Below, piece after piece: positions 26,051 through 34,524 of a stretch of 64,000 bases of DNA. The DNA is from DATBLE01 sp963719325. Lineage in GTDB: Bacteria > Actinomycetota > Thermoleophilia > Gaiellales > Gaiellaceae. A program made the position numbers and the translations under genes. The DNA is taken from contig CAVRBW010000005.1 of NCBI GenBank assembly GCA_963719325.1, forward strand, positions 62,001 to 126,000, in the 5' to 3' direction. The notes beneath the pieces are model-generated. The model was not told where the DNA came from and ran no database searches. It saw only the letters and a program-made list of their open reading frames with translations. The first letter of the stretch is position 1. Each line of letters begins with the position of its first letter.

Positions 26051-27189
26051 AGCACAGCCTCGACGATCTCCGCGGCCCGCTGACATTCCTCGAGCGTGGG
26101 GACGAGGGCGATGCGGACATACCCCTCGCCGGACTCGCCGAGGTAGGAGCCGGGGGCGACGACGATCCCGTGCCCGAGGAGCCGCTCCGCGCACGCCTCG
26201 GACGACTCGCCGGTCGCAACTTCGACCCAGAGGTACATCGTCGCCTCGCTTGCCGCGACCCGCCAGCCTTTCCGCTCGAGGACGTCGAGCATCACCTCGC
26301 GCTTCCGCCGGTACGACTCTCGCGTACGCGCGACATGGTTTTCGTCGCTCCAGGCGACGATCGAGGCGCGCTGGACGAACTCCTGTGGTGCTGCGCCCGT
26401 CGAGGGGCGATACGCGCGTAGCGCGGCGACGACGTCTGGAGGACCGGCGACGAATCCCGAGCGGTAGCCGGTCATCGACGAGCGCTTCGACAGCGTCTGG
26501 AAGACGACGACGCGGGACCGGTCCTGCACCTGAAGCGCCGACGCAGGCGGCTCGGCGAACCAGAGCTCGCTGTAGGCCTCGTCCGAGCAGAGCAGGTAAT
26601 CGTGCTCCCCGGCGTGATCGGCGAGACGGGCGAAGAAATCGGGAGGTGCGGTGGCGCCCGTCGGGTTGTTCGGATAGTTGATCCAGGCAAGCGCCACCCG
26701 CTCCCAGTCCTCGACGGCCTCGAGGTCGGGGAGGAAGCCGTTCTCCTCGAGCAACGGCAGCGCCTGCACCCGGGCGCCCGCGAAAGCCGCTCCTCGCGCC
26801 GGCACGGGATACCCGGGCTCCGTGACGACGACGGTGTCGCGCGCTCCTCTCGGGTCGAGGATCAGCTGCGCGAAGCTGAAGATCGCCTCCTTGCTCCCGT
26901 AGGTCGGAATCACCTCTTCGTCGGGATCGACCTGCACTCCGAAGCGCCGGTTGCACCACCCCGCGATCGCGTTGCGCAGCTCGGGAAGGCCCTCGGCCTT
27001 CGGATACCCGAGCCGCTCCTCGAGCGCCTCTACAAGCGCCTGGCGGATCATCGGGTCGGTGGGCTCCCGCGGATCGCCCTGGCCGAAGTCGATGATCTCG
27101 ATGCCGCGCGCCGCTGCCTCGCGCTTCGCGCGCTCGATCCGCACGAACGGGTAGGTGCCCTGGGCAGAAAGGACGGGGGAGAGCTGCAC
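26047..27189 (-). CDS. dapC: Succinyldiaminopimelate transaminase DapC
   Basis: 380 residues of the class I/II aminotransferase fold: IDFGQGDPREPT, YGSKEAIFSFAQ, INYPNNPTGA, CSDEAYSELWF and the PLP lysine in TLSKRSSMTGYRSGF. It is the DapC type that aminates N-succinyl-2-amino-6-ketopimelate with glutamate. GTG 27189 is preceded at seven bases by TAGAGT, a possible -10 box lying in the 20-base gap after dapE, so it may have its own leaderless promoter besides the operon. Confidence 0.88.
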   Translation of the reverse strand: MQLSPVLSAQGTYPFVRIERAKREAAARGIEIIDFGQGDPREPTDPMIRQALVEALEERLGYPKAEGLPELRNAIAGWCNRRFGVQVDPDEEVIPTYGSKEAIFSFAQLILDPRGARDTVVVTEPGYPVPARGAAFAGARVQALPLLEENGFLPDLEAVEDWERVALAWINYPNNPTGATAPPDFFARLADHAGEHDYLLCSDEAYSELWFAEPPASALQVQDRSRVVVFQTLSKRSSMTGYRSGFVAGPPDVVAALRAYRPSTGAAPQEFVQRASIVAWSDENHVARTRESYRRKREVMLDVLERKGWRVAASEATMYLWVEVATGESSEACAERLLGHGIVVAPGSYLGESGEGYVRIALVPTLEECQRAAEIVEAVL

Positions 27190-27209
27190 CGCTCGAACTC
27201 TAGTGAGCG

Positions 27210-28253
27210 CTAACCGGTCACGAAACGCCGGAGGGCGTCCAGGGTGCGCTCCAGCTCGCCGATCGCGACGCGCTCGTCCCGGCGGTGGGCGTACCGGGTC
27301 GCGCCCGGTCCGAAGTTGACAGCATCGAGGCCTTGCTCGGCGAACTCGGCGACGGGCGTCCAAGCCTGTTTCGGTTCCACGCCGAGAGCGCCGACCTCGC
27401 GCAGACGGTGGACGAGCGCAGAGTCCGTGGCGACGCGAGCGGGCGGCGAGTTCGAGGTCACCTGGACTTCGGCGCCGACGAGGCCGCTGAGCCGCTCCTC
27501 TGCCTCCTCGCGCGACCGGGTTGGTGCGTAGCGGTAGTTCAGGCGCACCTCGACCGAGTCGGGTATGACGTTGTCGGCGATCCCGCCGGAGATCCTGGTC
27601 GCGCTCAGCACCTCGACGAACGACAATCCGCCGACATCGACCTCGTGCGGCGCGCACGATACGACGGGTCGGAGGCCCTCCACGGCCACGTCGATCGCGT
27701 TCACGCCCTGCCACGGGCGGGCGGAATGAGCGCTTTCTCCCCGGAAGACGACGGTGGCGTTCAGGTTGCCCAGGCAGCCTGCGTGGATGGCGTTGTCGGT
27801 GGGCTCGAGCATTACGACCAGGTCGGAATCGAGGACGAGCGGCGCCTCCGTGAAGACGCGCGGCAGCGCGCTCTCCTCGTTCGGCAGCTCCTCGCGGACG
27901 AAGAAGAGAAGCGCGAGGTCGTAGGCGAGATCCCCCCGGTCAGCCGCCCAGCGCGCGAGTTCGATCATCACGGCGAGCCCGCCTTTCATGTCGCTGGCTC
28001 CGAGTCCGATCACCCAGCCGTCTTCGATCCGTCCCGGGACGTTGTCCTGGGATGGAACGGTGTCCAGATGGCCCGCGAGCAGGACGAGCGGCCGCTCCGT
28101 TCGCTCGGTCGCGTAGAGAAGCGCCTCGTCGGTGCCGTAGACGAGCGGCAAGGGGACCTGTTCCGACACGTGGTGGAGCAGCCTGGATTCGTCGCGGCTC
28201 GGAGACGGGATGTTCACGAGCGACAGCGTCAGATCGGCGAGCTGAACGGCCAC
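27210..28253 (-). CDS. dapE: Succinyl-diaminopimelate desuccinylase DapE
   Basis: 347 residues of the M20 peptidase family: metal ligands in AGHLDTVP, GLGASDMKGG, VREELPNEES, MLEPTDN and the C-terminal GATRYAHRRDE. DapE removes succinate to give LL-DAP. The gene order on the strand is dapE-dapC-dapD, three consecutive steps. The GTG start (28253) is preceded seven bases upstream by TTAACT, which fits a leaderless promoter. Confidence 0.9.
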   Translation of the reverse strand: MAVQLADLTLSLVNIPSPSRDESRLLHHVSEQVPLPLVYGTDEALLYATERTERPLVLLAGHLDTVPSQDNVPGRIEDGWVIGLGASDMKGGLAVMIELARWAADRGDLAYDLALLFFVREELPNEESALPRVFTEAPLVLDSDLVVMLEPTDNAIHAGCLGNLNATVVFRGESAHSARPWQGVNAIDVAVEGLRPVVSCAPHEVDVGGLSFVEVLSATRISGGIADNVIPDSVEVRLNYRYAPTRSREEAEERLSGLVGAEVQVTSNSPPARVATDSALVHRLREVGALGVEPKQAWTPVAEFAEQGLDAVNFGPGATRYAHRRDERVAIGELERTLDALRRFVTG

Positions 28254-28361
28254 GAGCGCCAGTTAAGCAGGAAGTTCGCGAAATGTAAGGGCGGGAACAC
28301 CGCCGTTTCTCATCCAACTTGCGGGGTATTCAGCCCAGGCGACATGACGGAAGGAGGCAAC

Positions 28362-29216
28362 TTGCACACGACACACAGGAAACGGTGGATGATCGTCGGC
28401 GGCACGTTCGGCGCCGGGATTGCGACGATCGTGGTTTCGGCGCTCACCCTCTTCGCAGGCGCTGGTGTCGCGGCACGCACGGACAAGCCCGTGAACAACG
28501 ATCCGCCGACCATCTCCGGCACTCCGGAGGAAGGAAAGACTCTCACCGCCGATCGGGGTGACTGGAACAACAAGCCGACTGACTACAACTATCAGTGGCG
28601 GCGGTGCAACAAGACGGGCGGAAGCTGCGCCAACGTCAGCGGAGCGCACGCCCTGAAGTACACGCTGACCTCGGCCGACATTGGCAACACGCTACGGTTC
28701 CGGGTCGAGGCCACGAACGCCGACGGCTCGACGACCGCGACATCGGTGCCGACGGCCGTCGTCCAGAAGAAGTCCCCACCGACGACGACCACCACGACGA
28801 CGACAACGTCACGCGGTAACGGCTGCCCGTCGGGCAGCGGCCCGGACCAGGTCGGTCAGATGTCGCTGCCGGCCAAGCTGGTCATCGATCAGTTCCAGTC
28901 GAACCCAGGTGTGATCACGTCCGGCACGCAGAGCTTTACCCTGCGTGTCCACGTCACGTCGACGTGCACCGGCCCCGTCCAGGGGGCGCTCGTCTACGCG
29001 ACCGCGACGCCGTTCAATCAGTTCACGGTGACGGAGCAGCCCACCGGCGCCGACGGGTGGGCGTCGCTGACGCTCAACCGGCTGACGAACTTCCCGGTGA
29101 ACAGCAAGCAGGGGATCCTCGCGATGTTCCTGCGCGCGAAGAAGCCGGGTGAGGACGTCCTGGCCGGCATCACGGCCTACCGCCTGGTGTCGGTAGACGT
29201 CAATCTCCACGGGTAA
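28362..29216 (+). CDS. Secreted surface protein with Ig-like repeat and Thr-rich linker
   Basis: 284 residues. A signal peptide (RKRWMIVGGTFGAGIATIVVSALTLFAGAGVAA) precedes one Ig-like repeat (PPTISGTPEEGKTLTA ... YQWRRCNKTGGSC ... YTLTSADIGNTLRFRVEATNADG), a run of nine Thr, and a second beta-rich domain (VIDQFQSNPGVITSGTQSFTLRVHV). Such repeats are common in surface proteins of Thermoleophilia. TTG 28362 is chosen since AAGGAGG at 28350-28356 is five bases before it; ATG 28344 would place the ribosome site inside the gene. It ends at a hairpin terminator. Confidence 0.78.
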   Translation: MHTTHRKRWMIVGGTFGAGIATIVVSALTLFAGAGVAARTDKPVNNDPPTISGTPEEGKTLTADRGDWNNKPTDYNYQWRRCNKTGGSCANVSGAHALKYTLTSADIGNTLRFRVEATNADGSTTATSVPTAVVQKKSPPTTTTTTTTTSRGNGCPSGSGPDQVGQMSLPAKLVIDQFQSNPGVITSGTQSFTLRVHVTSTCTGPVQGALVYATATPFNQFTVTEQPTGADGWASLTLNRLTNFPVNSKQGILAMFLRAKKPGEDVLAGITAYRLVSVDVNLHG

Positions 29217-29225
29217 GCCTGGACC

Positions 29226-29261
29226 GTGAGGGGGCCGCTGTTCTTCGGCGGCTCCCTCACG
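29226..29261 (+). terminator. Hairpin terminator before hflX
   Basis: GTGAGGGGGCCGC and GCGGCTCCCTCAC (29226-29261) form a long stem around TGTTCTTCG with one bulge, ten bases after the upstream stop. No strong T-run follows, though CATAAT does. Confidence 0.55.
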
Positions 29262-29262
29262 T

Positions 29263-29268
29263 CATAAT
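29263..29268 (+). promoter_or_regulatory. -10 element CATAAT of hflX (leaderless candidate)
   Basis: CATAAT ends six bases before the GTG at 29275 with no ribosome site. It abuts the terminator of the previous gene, so there is no room for a leader. Confidence 0.45.
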
Positions 29269-29274
29269 CAACCC

Positions 29275-30585
29275 GTGACCCACCGCCAGCCCGACCCCGC
29301 CCCGGGGGCGGATCCGGAGCGTGGGTTCGTCCTCGCCGTGCTGGCGCGAGGTACCGATTCCGTGGAAGAGCTCGCGGAGATCCGGGAGCTTGCGCACACG
29401 GCGGGCGTCGAGCCCGTTGCAGAGCTCGTCCAGCTCCGTGCCCGCCCCGATCCGCGCACGTACGTGGGCAAGGGCAAGCTCGACGACTTGAAGCGAGCGT
29501 TCGAGGAGGCCGGGGCGGACTCGCTGCTCGTCGACGACGAGCTCGATCCAGCCCAGCAGCGTCGACTCGAGGATCTGCTGCAGGCACGGGTGGTCGACCG
29601 CACTCAGCTCATCCTCGACATCTTCGCCCAGCACGCACGCAGCGCCGAGGGCAAGCTCCAGGTCGAGCTGGCCCAGCTCGAGTACAACCTGCCGCGCATG
29701 CGTGGGCTGTGGCAGCACCTCGAACGACTCGGAGGAGGCGTGGGTACCCGCGGCCCCGGCGAGTCCCAGCTCGAGACCGACCGGCGCCTGGCCCGGCGCC
29801 GTGTCACCCAGCTCAAGGAGCGACTCCGGGGACTGCGCAAGCAACGCGAGACGCGGCGGAAGGCACGCCGCCGCTCGGAGACCCCGACGATCGCACTCGC
29901 CGGTTACACCAACGTCGGCAAGTCGACGCTGCTCAACGCCCTGACCGGCGCGGAGGCATCGGTCGACGACCGGCTGTTCGAGACGCTCGACCCCACGACG
30001 CGCGGCTTCGAGCACGAGGGCCGACGGTACCTGGTGACGGACACGGTCGGCTTCATCCGCCGCCTGCCGCACCAGCTCGTCGAAGGCTTCGCCGCGACGC
30101 TCGAGGAGACGCTCGTGGCGGATCTCGTCCTGCACGTCGTCGATGCGTCGACTGCCGAGCATGTCCTCGACGGCCGACTCCGGGCCGTCAACGTGGTGTT
30201 GGAGGAGATCGGCGCGCTCGAGTTGCCGCTCGAGCTGGTTCTGAACAAGATCGATGCGGTCGACGCGCTGCACCGCCGCCGCCTTGCCAATCGCTTTCCC
30301 GACTCGCTACAGGTCTCGGCCACCACGGGCGAAGGGCTCGGTGAGCTGCGCGAACGCATCGCTGAGCGTTTCGAGCATCGCTTCGTCACGGTCGACCTGC
30401 TCGTCCCGTATTCCGACGGGGGCAAGCTGGCCGAGCTGTACGCGCTTGGGCCGCCGATCGAATCGCGGACCGACCGTGCGGACGGCGTGCTCATCCGGGC
30501 CCGGCTCCCAGCGCGCGACCTGCGCCGGTTCGCGTCGTTTCTGGTTGCAGGCTCGCTGCGCCGAAGGGCGACACCCGCCGCGTGA
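29275..30585 (+). CDS. hflX: GTPase HflX
   Basis: 436 residues: N-terminal HflX domain (VEELAEIRELAHTAG, DPRTYVGKGKLDDL, DDELDPAQQRRLED), the Gly-rich GGGVGTRGPGESQLETDRR, then the G domain with G1 AGYTNVGKST, G3 DTVGFIRRLP and G4 NKID. HflX binds ribosomes and rescues or splits stalled ones. GTG 29275 is close behind a -10 like box. Its TGA overlaps the dut start by GTGA, making an hflX-dut-NUDIX unit. Confidence 0.94.
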   Translation: MTHRQPDPAPGADPERGFVLAVLARGTDSVEELAEIRELAHTAGVEPVAELVQLRARPDPRTYVGKGKLDDLKRAFEEAGADSLLVDDELDPAQQRRLEDLLQARVVDRTQLILDIFAQHARSAEGKLQVELAQLEYNLPRMRGLWQHLERLGGGVGTRGPGESQLETDRRLARRRVTQLKERLRGLRKQRETRRKARRRSETPTIALAGYTNVGKSTLLNALTGAEASVDDRLFETLDPTTRGFEHEGRRYLVTDTVGFIRRLPHQLVEGFAATLEETLVADLVLHVVDASTAEHVLDGRLRAVNVVLEEIGALELPLELVLNKIDAVDALHRRRLANRFPDSLQVSATTGEGLGELRERIAERFEHRFVTVDLLVPYSDGGKLAELYALGPPIESRTDRADGVLIRARLPARDLRRFASFLVAGSLRRRATPAA

Positions 30586-31016
30586 CCGAAATCCCCGTGA
30601 CGCGCCTCCGGGACGACGCCGTCTTGCCGCTGAGAGCGTATCCAGGTGACGCCGGCCTCGATCTCGCCGCGTGCGACCGCCATGAGATCGGGCCAGGCGA
30701 GCGCGCCCTCGTCGGAACGGGCATCGCGGTCGCCATCCCGGAAGGCCACGTGGGCCTGGTCACGCCTCGCTCGGGCCTCGCCGCAAAGAGCGGAATCACG
30801 ATCGTGAACACGCCCGGACTCGTCGATTCCGGCTACCGCGGCGAAGTGCTTGTCAACCTGCACAACACCGACCTGACGAGATCGTTCGTCGTCGAGCCGG
30901 GCATGCGGATCGCCCAGCTCATGCTCGTCGCCCTGCCGCATGCCGAGCTCCGCGAAGTCGACGAGCTGCCGGCAAGCGAGCGGGGAGCAGGCGGCTTCGG
31001 GTCCTCCGGCCACTAA
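30582..31016 (+). CDS. dut: Deoxyuridine 5'-triphosphate nucleotidohydrolase
   Basis: 144 residues with all five dUTPase motifs: DAGLDLAA, PRSGLAAKSGI, GLVDSGYRGEV, RIAQLMLV and the C-terminal RGAGGFGSSG. The trimeric enzyme hydrolyses dUTP to dUMP, keeping uracil out of DNA and feeding thymidylate synthesis. GTG 30582 overlaps the hflX stop. The NUDIX gene starts one base after its stop. Confidence 0.95.
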   Translation: MTEIPVTRLRDDAVLPLRAYPGDAGLDLAACDRHEIGPGERALVGTGIAVAIPEGHVGLVTPRSGLAAKSGITIVNTPGLVDSGYRGEVLVNLHNTDLTRSFVVEPGMRIAQLMLVALPHAELREVDELPASERGAGGFGSSGH

Positions 31017-31017
31017 C

Positions 31018-31476
31018 GTGACCGCCGAGCCGCGCATTCGCGTGTCTGCGCTTCTTCGCTGGCGCGATCGCATCCTCCTGTGCCGGCACGAAAAGCCGGG
31101 CAAGGAGTACTGGCTCCTCCCGGGCGGTGGGGTGAATTCGGGCGAGTCTCTCGTGGACGCCCTGCGGCGCGAGCTCTCGGAAGAGGTGGGCATCGACGAT
31201 CTCGTCCCATTCGAGGGGCCGATCGCAGTGGTCGACTCGATCGCGCCGGTCCACAGCTTCGCCGCGAAGCACGTCGTCCACATCATCTTCGCCGGCGATC
31301 TCGGCGGCCGTTCGCTCGAAAGGGTCACCTCTGCCGACGCAGCAGTCCGCGGCCACCGCCTCTTCGTGCTCGGCGAGCTGGGCGAGGTCGTTCTCCATCC
31401 GCCGATCCAACGCTTCGTCGCCCGCTGGCGGCCCGGCGATCCGACGGTCTATCTAGGCCCTCTCTGGGCGCCTTAG
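31018..31476 (+). CDS. NUDIX hydrolase
   Basis: 152 residues from GTG 31018, with a complete Nudix box GGVNSGESLVDALRRELSEE followed by VGI, which binds Mg and cleaves nucleoside diphosphate-X compounds. Following dut, a house-cleaning role on damaged or excess nucleotides is reasonable, but the substrate cannot be read. Longer starts back to 30940 would overlap dut heavily and were rejected. Its stop TAG shares the four bases TTAG with the stop of gatD on the other strand. Confidence 0.85.
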   Translation: MTAEPRIRVSALLRWRDRILLCRHEKPGKEYWLLPGGGVNSGESLVDALRRELSEEVGIDDLVPFEGPIAVVDSIAPVHSFAAKHVVHIIFAGDLGGRSLERVTSADAAVRGHRLFVLGELGEVVLHPPIQRFVARWRPGDPTVYLGPLWAP

Positions 31477-32225
31477 TACTTCCCTCCTCGAGAGCGGGCG
31501 CGAGCGGCGGATACCGAATGCGCCGAGGCCTCGAGCCCGTCGTCGAGGGGCTCGAAGATCGGAGGAGCGCCGCCGATCTGGTGCGCGACGGCCTGCGCGA
31601 GGATCCAGTCGGCGAGCCACGGGTTCCGGGGCAGGAGCGGCCCGTGGAGGTACGTACCGAGCGCGCGGTTGAGCCGGCAGCCCTCGTACCCGCTCGTGCC
31701 GTCGTTGCCGAACCCCGCCAGGACACGCCCGAGCGGCTCCGCACCCTCGTCCAGGATCGTGCGGCCGGCGTGATTCTCGAAGCCGGCGACCGTTCGGCGC
31801 TCGCCCGGCACGAGCTCGCACTCCAGGAGGACGTCGCCGATCATCCTGCGGTCGCCCGCGACGGTGTAGAGCGGGAGGACGCCGGCACCGGGTAGCTCCG
31901 ACCCATAGCGATCGCGGTAGAACCGGCCGAGGAGCTGGTAGCCGCCGCAGACTGCGAGCACGGCCACGCCTTGCTCGATCGACGCTTTGAGGGAGTCGGC
32001 CTTCCTTGCCACGTCCGGCGCGATCAAGGCCTGCTCGCGATCCTGTCCGCCGCCCACGTAGAGCAGATCGTGCTCGCCGGGGCGCGGCTGCTCGCCGATC
32101 CCGATCGGCGTAACCTCGAGGTCCAGGCCGTGCCAGGCTGCACGGCTCGAGAGCACCGCCATGTTTCCCCGGTCGGCGTAGATGTTCAGGTAGTCGGGGT
32201 AGAGATGGCCGACACGGATCTTCAC
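31473..32225 (-). CDS. gatD: Lipid II isoglutaminyl synthase, glutamine amidotransferase subunit GatD
   Basis: 250 residues of the CobB/CobQ-type glutaminase family: MKIRVGHLYPDYLNIYADRGN, YVGGGQDREQ, the nucleophile Cys93 in AVCGGYQLLG and the histidine in GTYLHGPLLPRNP. GatD supplies ammonia to MurT, which amidates the D-Glu of the lipid II stem to D-isoglutamine. The ATG at 32225 overlaps the murT stop by ATGA. The two genes as a pair are diagnostic. Confidence 0.93.
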   Translation of the reverse strand: MKIRVGHLYPDYLNIYADRGNMAVLSSRAAWHGLDLEVTPIGIGEQPRPGEHDLLYVGGGQDREQALIAPDVARKADSLKASIEQGVAVLAVCGGYQLLGRFYRDRYGSELPGAGVLPLYTVAGDRRMIGDVLLECELVPGERRTVAGFENHAGRTILDEGAEPLGRVLAGFGNDGTSGYEGCRLNRALGTYLHGPLLPRNPWLADWILAQAVAHQIGGAPPIFEPLDDGLEASAHSVSAARARSRGGKY

Positions 32226-33586
32226 GCTGCACCCTCCCAGTACTGCGGCACGTGACCCCGCGCGGCAACGATCCTGCGCAGGGCGAGCATCGCGGTATAG
32301 GTGGGGAGGACGGTGAGCTCGCCTCCCGCCGGTATCAGCGCGAGGCCGCGATCGAGCGCCTGCTCCAGGTCGGGAACGACCTCGATCGAGTCGACGGGCA
32401 GCCCGGCGTACTTGCAGCGCAAGGCGAGCTCTGCCGCCCGCTCACCGGACACCACCAGCCGGTTCAGCCGTTCGAGCAGCGGCTCGAAGTCGACGTCCCA
32501 GATCCACGACACGTCACGCCCGTCGGCGATTGCGTCGTTCAGCGCGATCACGGCGACGGTCGGGGCAGCGCCGCCCAGCAGGGTGCGGACGACCTCGTTC
32601 GCGCCGGCAGGGTTCTTGATCAGCAGGAGGAGCAGTCGCCGGTCGCCCATCTCGATTCGCTCGAAGCGCCCGAAGGCCGGACGGGCGGTCGCCAGTCCGC
32701 TCTCGATCTCGTCGAGACCGGCGCCGAGCGCGAGCGCCAGCGAGGCGGCGCCGAGCGCGTTGTACACGTTGTAGAGTCCAGGGAGCGCGAGAGTGATCCT
32801 CCGAGTCCCCTCACGGGTGACGAGGTCGAAGGCCGCTCCGTCGAGCCCGTCGAGCGCGATCGCTCGCCCAGCGACCCGCAGCGGCGGCCGGCCGTGCCCG
32901 CACGCCGGGCAGCGGTAGTCGCCGAGGTGACCCACGTAGGCCGCCGCGTAGGCATACGGCGTACCGCACCGGAGGCAGTACTTCGAGTCCGCCGCGTGCT
33001 GGAGCGAGGGTCGCGCCTGGCTTGGATCGTCGAGTCCGAACGTGAGGCTGCCCGGCCGATCCGAAGCCAGGTCTCCGACCTGTGGGTCGTCGGCGTTGAC
33101 GACGAGCGTTGCCTCTGCAGGTAACTGCCTGACTGCGACGCGCCAACGCTCTGCAATCCGCTCGAGCTCGCCGTATCGGTCGAGCTGGTCGCGAAAGAGG
33201 TTCGCGAGGCAGACCGCCCGGGGCCGAATCCGGTGTGAGACATCGGGGAACGCGCCCTCGTCGACCTCGAACAGGCCGAGCTCTGCGCCCCGTCCGGCAA
33301 GCAGGGCTGAGGCGACTCCCGAGACGAGGTTGGCGCCGGCGCGGTTGTGCGCGAGCCGGAGACGGGGGGAGAGGATGGACGCCACGAGCGCGGCCGTCGT
33401 CGTCTTGCCGTTCGTTGCCGACACGATCGTGTTTCCCTGCGGCAACCGACCGGCGAGGGCAGAGACGGCTCCAGGGTCGACCGCGGCGAGCAACTTGCCG
33501 GGAATCGTGGTTCCGCCTCCTCGACCGGCAAGACGAGAGAGGCTGCCCGCCGCCCGGGCGGCGGCAAGCTCGAGGGCGAGTCGCAT
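32222..33586 (-). CDS. murT: Lipid II isoglutaminyl synthase, ligase subunit MurT
   Basis: 454 residues of Mur-ligase fold: P-loop SATNGKTTTAAL, FEVDEGAF, the inserted zinc ribbon CLRCGTPY...CPACG, and the C-terminal MurT domain (DUF1727) with NPAGANEVVRTL and DVSWIWDVDFE. It activates the alpha-carboxyl of D-Glu on lipid II with ATP and receives ammonia from GatD. The ATG at 33586 is preceded at nine bases by TACACT, a likely -10 box. Confidence 0.93.
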   Translation of the reverse strand: MRLALELAAARAAGSLSRLAGRGGGTTIPGKLLAAVDPGAVSALAGRLPQGNTIVSATNGKTTTAALVASILSPRLRLAHNRAGANLVSGVASALLAGRGAELGLFEVDEGAFPDVSHRIRPRAVCLANLFRDQLDRYGELERIAERWRVAVRQLPAEATLVVNADDPQVGDLASDRPGSLTFGLDDPSQARPSLQHAADSKYCLRCGTPYAYAAAYVGHLGDYRCPACGHGRPPLRVAGRAIALDGLDGAAFDLVTREGTRRITLALPGLYNVYNALGAASLALALGAGLDEIESGLATARPAFGRFERIEMGDRRLLLLLIKNPAGANEVVRTLLGGAAPTVAVIALNDAIADGRDVSWIWDVDFEPLLERLNRLVVSGERAAELALRCKYAGLPVDSIEVVPDLEQALDRGLALIPAGGELTVLPTYTAMLALRRIVAARGHVPQYWEGAA

Positions 33587-33780
33587 CTGGCGGCCAGTGT
33601 AGTGCGCAGCGGCACGTCGTCCCTCTGCGGGAGAGCGGTCGGCGGGCGGGCGCGTCAGGCCCGAATCGTGACGCTCGCCGCCCTTCTGGCGGCGCGAACG
33701 CAGCTGCCGCGCTTCACCGCGTGGCGATCCGCTGCATTTGCAGTCTTGGCAGGATGCTCGGATCTCTTTTGCGCAGCTCT

Positions 33781-33808
33781 TTGCAGATGAGCCAGGTTGC
33801 TCTATTCT
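33781..33808 (+). promoter_or_regulatory. Promoter of the repeat-protein gene
   Basis: TTGCAG at 33781-33786 and TATTCT at 33803-33808 are 16 bases apart. TATTCT ends nine bases before the ATG at 33818, and no ribosome site lies between. Confidence 0.55.
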
Positions 33809-33817
33809 ACTTGCCCC

Positions 33818-34501
33818 ATGCCCGGGAAACGCCCTTTTCGCGCGATCACGAGCATCGATCCGAGCGAGCTTGCCGCCTTCCAGGCCGGAATCCGACGCCG
33901 GTACACGGACGAGGAGATCCTGGAGGAGCTTCGGACCTGCGCCGATCGGCTCGGGCGCTCACCGACGATGAGGGAGTTCGCCGACGATCCGGAGACGAAG
34001 GTGCACCCACAGACGGTGATCGAGCACTTCGGCAGCTGGAACAAGGCGAAAAGGCTCGCGGGCCTCGTTCCCCGGCGCTTCGCGACGCGCGAGGAGCTGC
34101 TCGGGGTTCTCCAGGAGCTCGGCCGCAAGCTCGGTCGGGTTCCGACGGCGAAGGACGTCGACGCCAACCGCGGCTGGATGCCGTCGAAGTCGCTCTACTG
34201 GCACACGTTCGGCTCGCTGACAAACGCACTGCGCGAAGCCGGGTTCGACGTACCCGTAGGAGAGGAGCGGCTCGAGCGGGCCATCGAGCAAGGGGCGGTG
34301 CTCGCGCGCAGGCTGCGGCGCCTGCCGAAGTTCAACGACTGGGCGGACGCACGCCGCGCAGATGCCGATTTCCTGACCGAGTGGCAGGTGTATCGGATGT
34401 TCGACGCGCGCCGCGGCGCCTGGTCGACGTTCCAGTTCCTCGTTCGAGAGCGCCTCCGCGACGAGGGTGAGACCGTCGAGCGAGACGGACGTCTCAGCTA
34501 G
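33818..34501 (+). CDS. Protein of homing-endonuclease-associated repeats, no nuclease domain seen
   Basis: 227 residues. Residues about 25-87 (YTDEEILEELRTCADRLGRSPT...VIEHFGSWNKAKRLAGL) and 90-150 (TREELLGVLQELGRKLGRVPTAKDVD...LYWHTFGSLTNALREAGF) are two copies of the HNH/homing-endonuclease-associated repeat, a small DNA-binding helical unit with a FGSW-type signature; a third, degenerate copy may follow (LRRLPKFNDWA). No HNH or LAGLIDADG catalytic motif is present. A transcription factor or DNA-binding accessory role is likely. It is transcribed divergently from murT. Confidence 0.75.
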   Translation: MPGKRPFRAITSIDPSELAAFQAGIRRRYTDEEILEELRTCADRLGRSPTMREFADDPETKVHPQTVIEHFGSWNKAKRLAGLVPRRFATREELLGVLQELGRKLGRVPTAKDVDANRGWMPSKSLYWHTFGSLTNALREAGFDVPVGEERLERAIEQGAVLARRLRRLPKFNDWADARRADADFLTEWQVYRMFDARRGAWSTFQFLVRERLRDEGETVERDGRLS

Positions 34502-34524
34502 ACGGTCAACCGTCTCGGGGCGGT

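Noticed and set aside
27285..28361. Upstream extension of the Ig-like surface protein across dapE
   Set aside because: It is the shadow of dapE; the signal peptide and ribosome site place the start at 28362.
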